Shown one piece after another: positions 34,068 to 40,980 of a stretch of DNA of 44,532 nucleotides. Source of the DNA: Desulfurococcaceae archaeon (GTDB taxonomy: Archaea > Thermoproteota > Thermoprotei_A > Sulfolobales > NBVN01); assembly GCA_020832985.1 (NCBI GenBank), contig JAJHRE010000004.1, positions 1-44,532 on the forward strand. The letters are read 5' to 3'. The position numbers and the translations under genes are program-made. The notes under the pieces are model-generated. The model was not told the DNA's origin. It was given only the letters and a program-made list of their open reading frames with translations, and ran no database searches. How positions within the stretch are numbered: the first letter of the stretch is position 1; each line of letters opens with the position of its first letter.

Positions 34068-35012
34068 TAACTCCTTAATACTTAACTCCCTCCAAATACC
34101 TAAACGTCCTTTAAGTACTACACCGGCATCCTTTAAACTACCTAAGTAATATTCTAAATCTTCATCAACCCTCCCTAATAACCCGTACTTCTCATGAATT
34201 ACTTTATAACTAATTAACTCTACATTAAACATCCCTAACTTATTAACATCTAATAATAATCGATTCACGTACTCACCCTTAAAACTAATGTAGGGCCTCC
34301 TAATAGACGTTATCGAGTAAACTATTGCGTAATTCGTTAATTCCTTCATAAAGTATCTTAACGGAATCACAACTATAGTATGTGGGATTAAGTTCTTCTT
34401 ACCTACGTAAACAACTGTGTAGTTATCTACATTACATCGTGTTAATGCTATATTAATTAGCAAACCTACATAGTCCAACTTAGATATTAAACCCTCCTTA
34501 ATATCTGATGGTAAGTCCGTCTTGTTTATAAAGTATGGTAGTGGTAATGTATTCACTAAAGTACCGTAATGTAGGACCCCATATCTAAGAAGTTTTAACT
34601 CTTTATCCCTTAACTTAATAGTGCTAATCACGTCGTAGTTTCTTTTAACACCTACTAAAGACTTTAAACTTCTATATATACTACAGAAGAATTTCCTAGG
34701 TATGATACCTCCTTGAGATAGTTCCTGAAACCAGTTCCTCTGTAGTTCTACACCCATAGATACCTTGCTATCGTAGGTAGTCTCACTACCTATGTATATG
34801 GTATCTGGTTTAAAGTATACTGTATTATCTGTGGTAATACTCTCCTTAACCAACATAGGGATTTTATCAACTTCTAAATTACTTACCCTAATACCACTTA
34901 GTAAACTCCCATCACTCCATATATCAACTATTATCGTCTCATCAACTGTTAATTTCCTTGAGATAGAGGCTAGTGTTGATAAGCTCTCACCTAAGTATAC
35001 TACATCTATCAT
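34044..35012 (-). CDS. Degenerate FAD/NAD-binding oxidoreductase-like protein
   Basis: The 322-residue protein seems related to amine-oxidase or protoporphyrinogen-oxidase-like flavoproteins. It starts with a beta-alpha-beta unit (IDVVYLGESLSTLASISRKL, then TIIVD), but the dinucleotide loop is GESLS instead of GxGxxG, and the C-terminal GRLGIWRELSIKELL resembles the FAD-contacting end of that family. The altered loop makes cofactor binding doubtful. Function unknown. The start ATG 35012 overlaps the stop of the zinc-finger gene by four bases (ATGA), showing tight coupling. The 3' end overlaps the convergent gene by 24 bases. Confidence 0.55.
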   Translation of the reverse strand: MIDVVYLGESLSTLASISRKLTVDETIIVDIWSDGSLLSGIRVSNLEVDKIPMLVKESITTDNTVYFKPDTIYIGSETTYDSKVSMGVELQRNWFQELSQGGIIPRKFFCSIYRSLKSLVGVKRNYDVISTIKLRDKELKLLRYGVLHYGTLVNTLPLPYFINKTDLPSDIKEGLISKLDYVGLLINIALTRCNVDNYTVVYVGKKNLIPHTIVVIPLRYFMKELTNYAIVYSITSIRRPYISFKGEYVNRLLLDVNKLGMFNVELISYKVIHEKYGLLGRVDEDLEYYLGSLKDAGVVLKGRLGIWRELSIKELLDSNNVV

Positions 35013-35311
35013 TCTTCCTCTTCTCCTTCCTCTTCAACCTCTTCAGCTTCTTCGTACTTCTCTACTTTGAATTTAAACTTCTTAAGATATTTATGACTTC
35101 TTAAATGATATACTAAATCTCTAGATGTGAAGAATGTGAGGAGGTTTTCCCTCACTTTAGAAGTTTGCCTACCCTCAGGGCAAAACTCATCAATGTTCTC
35201 ACATATAGGGCATAAGATTAACTTAGTGACCTCATCTACACAAGTAATTACCTCAATACCATCAACTATTAACTTCTTCCTAACCCATCTAGGCTCCCAG
35301 AATAAAGACAA
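35009..35311 (-). CDS. Small zinc-finger-like protein with acidic tail
   Basis: The 100-residue protein has CPIC near residue 34, a further cysteine (FCPEG) and a C-terminal DLVYHLRSHK, resembling a split C2H2-type finger, then a tail of about 15 nearly pure Glu residues. A crenarchaeal DNA- or RNA-binding adaptor is plausible, but I do not recognise the family. The start is TTG 35311. It is coupled to the flavoprotein-like gene by an ATGA overlap, so the two products probably act together. Confidence 0.65.
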   Translation of the reverse strand: MSLFWEPRWVRKKLIVDGIEVITCVDEVTKLILCPICENIDEFCPEGRQTSKVRENLLTFFTSRDLVYHLRSHKYLKKFKFKVEKYEEAEEVEEEGEEEE

Positions 35312-35354
35312 TAGATAATCACCATATAGACCTAACTAAAATTTAAACATCCTA

Positions 35355-35564
35355 CTATAATACCTGACCGTACCTACCGTCCTTCTCTAACTGATTAATT
35401 TTATACATAATTGCATTCCTAATAAACTCACTCCTACTCCTAAATTTATAATGCTTTATTAGATAATCAATCTTCGCTAATGTATTACAGTCAAGCTTTA
35501 TTGATAAAGTCCTTGAAGGACCTTGAATCTTATCAAATAATAAGCTCTCATTCATAACATACAC
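35355..35564 (-). CDS. Ribbon-helix-helix (CopG-type) DNA-binding protein
   Basis: The 69-residue protein has the ribbon-helix-helix pattern: a beta strand SRTLSIKLD (17-25), helix A TLAKIDYLIKHYK and helix B SRSEFIRNAIMYKINQL, with the conserved FRSRSEFIR turn. Such proteins bind operators as dimers and may control neighbouring genes. Start is GTG 35564 or ATG 35555. It is upstream of, and on the same strand as, the zinc-finger/flavoprotein-like pair, and divergent from the HTH-zinc-finger gene at 35807. Confidence 0.88.
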   Translation of the reverse strand: MYVMNESLLFDKIQGPSRTLSIKLDCNTLAKIDYLIKHYKFRSRSEFIRNAIMYKINQLEKDGRYGQVL

Positions 35565-35806
35565 CTACGTTAAAGCAGTGACAATAAAGTTAATAACTCT
35601 TACTCTCTAGTAATTCCTAAATGATTAACCATTTATATCTACAATTAGTAGGGATAAGTGAATTACTTGAGGAGTTAATTAAGCATTAAGACTCATCAAT
35701 TATTAAAGACAGTACCTAAGAAGTACTATACACAATCACTAAGTTTGATAGACCTCGTCTTAATAAGTAGTACCTTTTTTATGTATTTTTATTTGTAGGG
35801 TTTTAA

Positions 35807-36229
35807 GTGGGTACTATGGAGGAAGCTATTACCGCTATCGTTAGGTATTTAGTCATTAAGAAGTTGATTAATGATGTAGTAGCATTAGTAGCTATTAAGG
35901 AGTATTTAATTGATGGTGAGTCTCCAAGCGTTATAGCGTTTAAGTATAGGACTAGTAAGTTCAAGGTTCGAGGACATATCCAGAGAGTTATAGATAAGGC
36001 AGGGAATTATAGAGTAGCTACTAAGGTTGTTGAGGTAGTATATCCCCATATAGCGTCTATAGAGCCTGTGATGTTAAGGAGTGGTGGTAGGGTGTTATGT
36101 ATGTTATGTAATACTTATCTAAGAGCTTCTGATGCAGAGTCGCATCTTAGGAAGAAGCATAAGGAATTCATCAATAATATAATCCGTAACATTACCAACA
36201 TAGTAATCTCCAGAGTTAGAAACCCTTAA
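35807..36229 (+). CDS. DNA-binding protein with HTH and C2H2-like zinc finger
   Basis: The 140-residue protein has a helical N-terminus with a helix-turn-helix-like segment (ESPSVIAFKYRTSKFKVRGHIQRVI, about 42-66), and a C-terminal finger CMLCNTYLRASDAESHLRKKH (about 98-118), a C2H2 arrangement (C-x2-C-x11-H-x4-H). Small proteins of this design occur widely in Thermoproteota and are thought to be transcription or chromatin factors. Start is GTG 35807, or ATG 35816. An AT-rich TTTTTTATG near 35775 is the likely promoter. A T-rich terminator follows. Confidence 0.75.
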   Translation: MGTMEEAITAIVRYLVIKKLINDVVALVAIKEYLIDGESPSVIAFKYRTSKFKVRGHIQRVIDKAGNYRVATKVVEVVYPHIASIEPVMLRSGGRVLCMLCNTYLRASDAESHLRKKHKEFINNIIRNITNIVISRVRNP

Positions 36230-36308
36230 GGCTGTTACCTTTCAGTTCTATTTTAGATATTCTACACCTTACATCTTCTATTAGAGATTTAGGTATTTAT
36301 TCAGTTCT

Positions 36309-36350
36309 ATCATTTTAATTTTTCTTAATCTGATTTTTAAATTTTTGTTG
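36309..36350 (+). terminator. T-rich terminator after the HTH-zinc-finger gene
   Basis: Several oligo-T runs (CATTTTAATTTTTCTT, GATTTTTAAATTTTTG) lie 80-120 bases past the stop at 36229. The rest of the gap 36230-36530 is AT-rich with no gene I can support; a 37-codon open frame at 36353-36466 lacks supporting features. Confidence 0.45.
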
Positions 36351-36504
36351 TCATGCATTTCATTAATGTGATTTACTTGGTGGTTTTCTTGAAGAGCCAC
36401 ACTGTTAATAAGAGTAGCTTTACGTCCTCGTTAGATGTATTAAAACCTGCCGTGATAGTTACATAGCTTATTTTTAGCCTACAACTAGGGTACATACCCA
36501 AATG

Positions 36505-36512
36505 TTTATAAA
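36505..36512 (+). promoter_or_regulatory. TATA box of the structured RNA gene
   Basis: TTTATAAA lies about 28 bases before GGTTGGTGCT, where base-paired sequence begins, so transcription should start near 36535. The spacing is ideal for an archaeal promoter. Confidence 0.55.
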
Positions 36513-36534
36513 CACGCTAGGCAGCAATAACTAC

Positions 36535-36735
36535 ATGGTTGGTGCTGAGTCCCAAGACCTGTGGCTGAACCGCAGTGCGTGGCTTAGCACTGTGCCGTGA
36601 TGAACTCGAGGGTGGTCTTGAAAACTCTGAAACACCATAAACAACCACTCTTGGGTGAACGGCTTATGTAGCATGGGTGGAGCTAACGAATCCGTAGTGA
36701 GGCTCAACTAACAGAAACACGAGTACCGTTATCGG
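36535..36735 (+). ncRNA. Structured non-coding RNA, class not identified
   Basis: About 200 bases are clearly richer in G and C than the surrounding AT-rich DNA, the usual mark of structural RNA in hyperthermophiles, and no long reading frame crosses them. Complementary segments are GGTGCT (36541-36546) with AGTACC (36722-36727), closing the whole; CAAGACC (36553-36559) with GGTCTTG (36614-36620); CGCAGTGC (36571-36578) with GCACTGTG (36587-36594), loop of eight; AACGG (36658-36662) with CCGTT (36726-36730, an alternative to the closing stem); and GAGC (36680-36683) with GCTC (36702-36705). CTGA (36565-36568) and GTGATGA (36597-36603) flank the hairpin like the D and C boxes of an L7Ae-binding K-turn. 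RNase P and SRP RNA signature sequences are absent. Confidence 0.6.
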
Positions 36736-36746
36736 GGAATGCTTAA

Positions 36747-36754
36747 TTTATAAG
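36747..36754 (+). promoter_or_regulatory. TATA box of the cobalamin-type radical SAM gene
   Basis: TTTATAAG implies a transcription start near 36777, followed by AGGGGAT (36784-36789), a good ribosome-binding site. The start codon expected 5-10 bases further (about 36794-36800) is not ATG, GTG or TTG in the coding frame. Confidence 0.5.
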
Positions 36755-36871
36755 CTTAATACTTGATTCTATATTATCGTTATAGGGGATTAAGTAATAA
36801 GTGGTGCTGGACTCTTTAAAGAGTTAAACGTATTCGTACCTAAGGGTAATCCGTCAGTTAAGATAGCCTTA

Positions 36872-38350
36872 GTGTACCCAAGTACTTATCAAGCATCGAT
36901 AACTAACTTATTCACCCATATAGCTTACTACTACTTAAACTCATATGATGATGTATTAGTTGATCGGTTTACTATGGATAACCCCATCAGCGGTTCTTTA
37001 ACATCCTTAAACTTAAGGAAATTCGATATAGTCTTAATGAGTTTAAGTTATGAATTCGACTATATCAACGCTATTAAAATCCTCTTACTAAATAATATAC
37101 CGGTAGTTAACGACCGTGGTAGGAGACCTATAATCATAGCTGGTGGTCCAGCAGTTTCTGCAAACCCCTTACCACTCTCTAAATTCTTCGACGGTATAGT
37201 TATAGGTGAGGGTGAGGAAGTTCTTAAGTTATTAATGGATTCTACAGGATTACTACATAGTAAGGACTTATTCCTAGAGAATTTAGCTAGTAAGGGTCTC
37301 TACATACCGTTACTTCATGATGGTAGTAAGATTAAGAAGTCTTATGTAGTTGATCTAGATAGTTCCTACTACCCAGAATATCAGATACAGTCGTTAATTA
37401 TTGAGCCAGTATTCGGCAGAGGGTACATCATGGAGATTTCTAGAGGATGTAAGCACTTATGTTCATTCTGTATGGAGGCATTTATATCATACCCGTATAG
37501 GGTGAGGAGTTATGAAAAGATAATGGAGAGTGTGGGTAAGGGTTTAGAAGTTAATAAGGTTGATAGAGTTGTATTCTACTCACTTTCATTCTTTGACCAT
37601 CACTCAGCAGATAGGATATTAGAAACACTCTTAGAAAGAGGTATAAGGTTTAGCATACCTTCAGTAAGAGCAGATACTCTAAATGAGTATAGGGTTGACT
37701 TGATAAGACGTGGAGGTCAGAAAACACTTACGTTAGCTCCGGAAACACATAGTGATAAGTTAAGATGTGTTATTAGGAAGTATATTAGTGATGAGTTAGT
37801 TTCTAGGTTAATAGATTACGGTATTAAGTTAGGTATGGAGGTTAAACTATATTATATGGTAGGTATACCATTCGAAGATGATGAGGATATAAACCAATTA
37901 GTTAAATTCCTTAGAGGCCTAATACCAATTCTAGATAAGAGTAGGTTTAGGAGGAGGGTTAGAGTAGTTATAAATCCATTAATACCTAAGGCGAACACAC
38001 CTATGCAGTTCTTCGGATTAATTAATAAGAAGGAGTATATGCATAGAGTTAGACTTATCAGGAAAGGACTTCCTGGCAGGTATTTCAGAGTTGAAGCATT
38101 AAGCCATAACTTAGCATATATGCAAGCAACTATGAGTTTAGGTGATGTGAAACTAGGTGATGTATTATTAAGATACGTTAGTGAAGCATATGTTAATGAG
38201 GAATTACATCTCTCAAGCTATAAATACCTACTTAAGTCCTTAGGTATTGATACTGATTACGTATTTAAACCTAGGAACCCATCAGAAATACTTCCTTGGG
38301 AATTCATAGATTTAGGTTTAAATATAAGGGGTTTTAACATCATTAAGTAG
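36872..38350 (+). CDS. B12-binding-type radical SAM protein
   Basis: This protein of at least 492 residues combines an N-terminal Rossmann-like cobalamin-binding-type domain (to about 170, with IIIAGGPAVSANP and GEGEEV segments) with a radical SAM core whose motif is RGCKHLCSFC (C193, C197, C200). Substrates of such enzymes are often RNA or cofactors; none is indicated here. The first canonical start is GTG 36872, but the frame is open back to 36794, and those codons read like protein (LFKELNVFVPKGN, then KIALVYP), including the first strand of the Rossmann fold. The promoter and ribosome-binding site also fit an upstream start, so translation may begin at a non-canonical codon (ATA 36797 or GTA 36794), or a base is missing in the sequence. 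Confidence 0.88.
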   Translation: MYPSTYQASITNLFTHIAYYYLNSYDDVLVDRFTMDNPISGSLTSLNLRKFDIVLMSLSYEFDYINAIKILLLNNIPVVNDRGRRPIIIAGGPAVSANPLPLSKFFDGIVIGEGEEVLKLLMDSTGLLHSKDLFLENLASKGLYIPLLHDGSKIKKSYVVDLDSSYYPEYQIQSLIIEPVFGRGYIMEISRGCKHLCSFCMEAFISYPYRVRSYEKIMESVGKGLEVNKVDRVVFYSLSFFDHHSADRILETLLERGIRFSIPSVRADTLNEYRVDLIRRGGQKTLTLAPETHSDKLRCVIRKYISDELVSRLIDYGIKLGMEVKLYYMVGIPFEDDEDINQLVKFLRGLIPILDKSRFRRRVRVVINPLIPKANTPMQFFGLINKKEYMHRVRLIRKGLPGRYFRVEALSHNLAYMQATMSLGDVKLGDVLLRYVSEAYVNEELHLSSYKYLLKSLGIDTDYVFKPRNPSEILPWEFIDLGLNIRGFNIIK

Positions 38351-38416
38351 TACGTCATTTGTTGTAGTTAAGTTTATATATTTATACTGTCACACTTCTA
38401 AGGTGTGGGCTTGTCG

Positions 38417-39628
38417 ATGAGTAATGTATCTAGGTTCATAGCCCGTAGGGTTGAGTTGATGAGGTCTTCAGAGATTAGAGAGTTGCTTAAGATCGTCGGT
38501 AGTAGGAAGGTGATTAGTCTTGCTGGAGGACTCCCAGACCCGCAGACATTCCCTAAAGAGGAGTTAGTCAGGATATGTAGTAAGGTGTTGATGGAGCGTG
38601 GGGATAGTGCTCTTCAGTACAGTCCTACTAAGGGGGTAGATGAATTCAGGTATGAGTTAATTAAGTTCTTAAGTAATAAAGGTGTGAAGGTGTCTAAGGA
38701 TGATGATTTGATAGTAACTACAGGTAGTCAACAAGCACTTCATATAATTGCTTTAACGTTGATAGACCCTAAGGATTACGTAGTTATGGAGCTCCCATCA
38801 TATCTAGGAGCTATTAATGCCTTCAGACTTAGTGAGCCGAACTTTATCGGTATACCGTTAGATGATGACGGTATGAATACGGATATCCTCGAAGTAAGGT
38901 TGAGGAGGTTATATGCTGAGGGTAAGAAAGTAAAGCTATTATATACTATACCTATAGCTCATAACCCAGCTGGGGTTACTATGAGTTTAGATAGGAGGAA
39001 GCATTTAGTAGAGCTAGCTGAGAAATACGATTTCCTAATAGTTGAGGACGACCCCTATAGTTCATTCACCTACGAACCTACAGATACTACACCATTAAAG
39101 AGTTTAAGTAGTAGTGGTAGGGTTATATATGTAAGTACGTTAAGTAAGATACTCTCTCCAGGCTTTAGAATAGGTTGGATAGTAGCTCATAACGATATAG
39201 TGAAGGAGTTTGAGAAGTGTAAGCAATCTCTAGACTTACACACACCGACATTCACTCAATACCTCTCAGCAGAGGCTTTAAGGACCGGTATAGTTAACTC
39301 AGTCATTGAGAAGGCTAAGGCCATATACAAACGTAAGAAAGACGTTATGTTAGAGGCTTTAGAGGATTATATGGTGCCTGGGTGTTGGTGGTCTAGACCG
39401 GTTGGTGGTCTGTTCGTAATGCTTAGACTACCTAGGGAAGATATGAATACCTCAGAGATGTTATTAGATGCTATAGAGGCTGGAGTAGCTTATGTACCAG
39501 GGGCATCCTTCTACGTTGATGGGAGTGGGGCTAACACTATGAGACTTAACTTTAGTTATCCGAAGGAGGAGCAGATAGTTGAAGGTATTAAGATATTAAG
39601 TAATGTTATTAAATCACGTCTTCAATAA
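38417..39628 (+). CDS. PLP-dependent aminotransferase, class I/II
   Basis: The 403-residue enzyme (from ATG 38417) is a fold-type I aminotransferase of the archaeal LysN/2-aminoadipate and aromatic group. Using the numbering from the in-frame GTG at 38405: the SLAGGLPDPQTFP opening at about 38-50, TTGSQQAL at 105-112, NPAG at 187-190, the catalytic lysine in STLSKILSPGFRIGW (K248), and a substrate-carboxylate arginine near the end in MRLNFSYP. It probably transfers amino groups between 2-oxo acids and glutamate; the exact substrate cannot be told. A TATA-like TTTATATAT lies near 38370. The 3' end overlaps the convergent gene by 15 bases. Confidence 0.93.
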   Translation: MSNVSRFIARRVELMRSSEIRELLKIVGSRKVISLAGGLPDPQTFPKEELVRICSKVLMERGDSALQYSPTKGVDEFRYELIKFLSNKGVKVSKDDDLIVTTGSQQALHIIALTLIDPKDYVVMELPSYLGAINAFRLSEPNFIGIPLDDDGMNTDILEVRLRRLYAEGKKVKLLYTIPIAHNPAGVTMSLDRRKHLVELAEKYDFLIVEDDPYSSFTYEPTDTTPLKSLSSSGRVIYVSTLSKILSPGFRIGWIVAHNDIVKEFEKCKQSLDLHTPTFTQYLSAEALRTGIVNSVIEKAKAIYKRKKDVMLEALEDYMVPGCWWSRPVGGLFVMLRLPREDMNTSEMLLDAIEAGVAYVPGASFYVDGSGANTMRLNFSYPKEEQIVEGIKILSNVIKSRLQ

Positions 39629-40522
39629 CTTACTAACTACTATCACTCTCCAAAAGTGGAACATACTGTTAAGTGCTTTATCGTAATCATCTACGATACT
39701 GATTAAATTCTTTAAATTACCTAAATCATTCTTAAGAATGTTTACACTAGTATTTAAGTCACCGTAATTTAATATCTTCAACCTGACATTACTAGTTATG
39801 AGGTTTAGACATAGTAAGTTAGTTAGTTGTTTAGGGATTGTGGGGGGTATGAGGATTAACCCACGATCCTTAACATGTTTAGAAGCTCTAGATATGAGGT
39901 AACTACTTAAAGTTAGTACTAACACAACGTCGTAGTATTCCTTACTAATATTATCGTAATTTGCTACGTAAACACCTACTTCAGCTATCTTCTGTAGGAA
40001 TTTATGACTATGATAACATACTATGTAAGCATTACATAGTTTACTAATAGACTTAGTAATTACGTAGGAAGTAGGCCCACACCCCAATATTAAAACTTCC
40101 TTACCCTTAACATACCTAATTAAATCCTGAATATATGAGAGCTCAGCATAGACGAGTACTTCAGGGTTTTGGATATAGTATTCACTAATAGGTATTAACA
40201 CATTATGAGGAAGTACTGCGTATTCAGTAAGTATGCCGTCGAAATCAACCCCGCCTATGCTGTCATACCTAGGTAATAGTAGGAAGTACTTACCAATTAA
40301 ATTACTATCTAAGTCTCTACCAACATCAATTACTCTGACAATACCTAAAGACCCTAAAATCCTACCAACTTCGATGGGGATCATACCTAAGGATACTGCC
40401 CTCTCAATATGTGTGATTCCTGCTAATACTGTCTTACCTAGGATATAGCCTTGTCTTATGTAGGGTCTTAAAACATCTACAACCTTAACAGAACCATCCC
40501 ATAAAACCCCCTTCACTGTCAA
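39614..40522 (-). CDS. Medium-chain dehydrogenase-like protein lacking zinc ligands
   Basis: The 302-residue protein has the plan of zinc-type alcohol dehydrogenases: a GroES-like first part with GILTEYAVLPHNVLIPI at about 95-111, and a Rossmann domain starting VLILGCGPTSYVITKSI at about 144-160. The usual Cys and the GHE motif that bind catalytic zinc are replaced (THIER and GSLG regions), and the protein is some 40 residues short of typical members. It may be a non-zinc MDR reductase or a non-catalytic relative. Start is TTG 40522 or GTG 40516. It is divergent from the gene at 40591 and convergent, with overlap, with the aminotransferase. Confidence 0.65.
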   Translation of the reverse strand: MTVKGVLWDGSVKVVDVLRPYIRQGYILGKTVLAGITHIERAVSLGMIPIEVGRILGSLGIVRVIDVGRDLDSNLIGKYFLLLPRYDSIGGVDFDGILTEYAVLPHNVLIPISEYYIQNPEVLVYAELSYIQDLIRYVKGKEVLILGCGPTSYVITKSISKLCNAYIVCYHSHKFLQKIAEVGVYVANYDNISKEYYDVVLVLTLSSYLISRASKHVKDRGLILIPPTIPKQLTNLLCLNLITSNVRLKILNYGDLNTSVNILKNDLGNLKNLISIVDDYDKALNSMFHFWRVIVVSKLLKT

Positions 40523-40590
40523 TCACTAATATATCTTTTAATGATTAAATATAATATTATTGTAAGCTTTAGTAATTAGGGTATTAGTAA

Positions 40591-40980
40591 GTGAGTGAGT
40601 ATAAACCGTTACTTGCTACTGGGGAGTTAGTTAAGGACTACACACCATTGTTTCAATATATTAAAACAGCTGTGGAGATGGGTAGAGATAAAGCTAAGGA
40701 GGAGGTCATCATTAAGAATTCAGACCTAGAGAAGGTGAGGGAGTTAGCTAGCACGACTAAATTATCTCTACCTGACCTAATAAATAGGTTGTCTGATTAT
40801 GTAAGACATCGTATAGACCCTGAAGTTGCTGTTAAGGCATTAGCTAAATACTTAGGTCGTGAAGTATCTGAAGAATATGCAGTCCTCTACTATTCTAGAT
40901 TAATTGCTTGTTGGGCTATTGAAGCAGCTACGACTTTAAACATGGTGAAGATCTCCGGTAGAGCCGCTAACTTAATTTAA
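40591..40980 (+). CDS. Hypothetical helical protein, 129 residues
   Basis: I do not recognise the family. The protein is predicted mostly helical and soluble, with charged repeats (DKAKEEVIIKNSDLEKVRELASTTKLSLPDLINRLSDYV in pieces) and a C-terminal half around YLGREVSEEYAVLYYSRLIACWAIEA. It has one Cys and no catalytic motif. The start is GTG 40591. Its codon use fits the surrounding genes. Its 3' end overlaps that of aglB by 14 bases on the opposite strand. Confidence 0.7.
   Translation: MSEYKPLLATGELVKDYTPLFQYIKTAVEMGRDKAKEEVIIKNSDLEKVRELASTTKLSLPDLINRLSDYVRHRIDPEVAVKALAKYLGREVSEEYAVLYYSRLIACWAIEAATTLNMVKISGRAANLI

Noticed and set aside
36353-36466. 37-residue open frame starting MHFINVIYLVVFLKS
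   Set aside because: It has no ribosome-binding site or known relatives I can recall, and lies in AT-rich DNA where such short frames arise by chance.
36535-36735. Identification of the RNA as RNase P RNA
   Set aside because: ACAGAAA near 36711 and GGCTTA near 36661 are suggestive, but the conserved GAGGAAAGTCC element and a proper P4 pairing are missing.
36535-36735. Identification of the RNA as SRP (7S) RNA
   Set aside because: The conserved helix 8 sequence around GGAAGG and the very GC-rich closing helix are not present, and the length is short.
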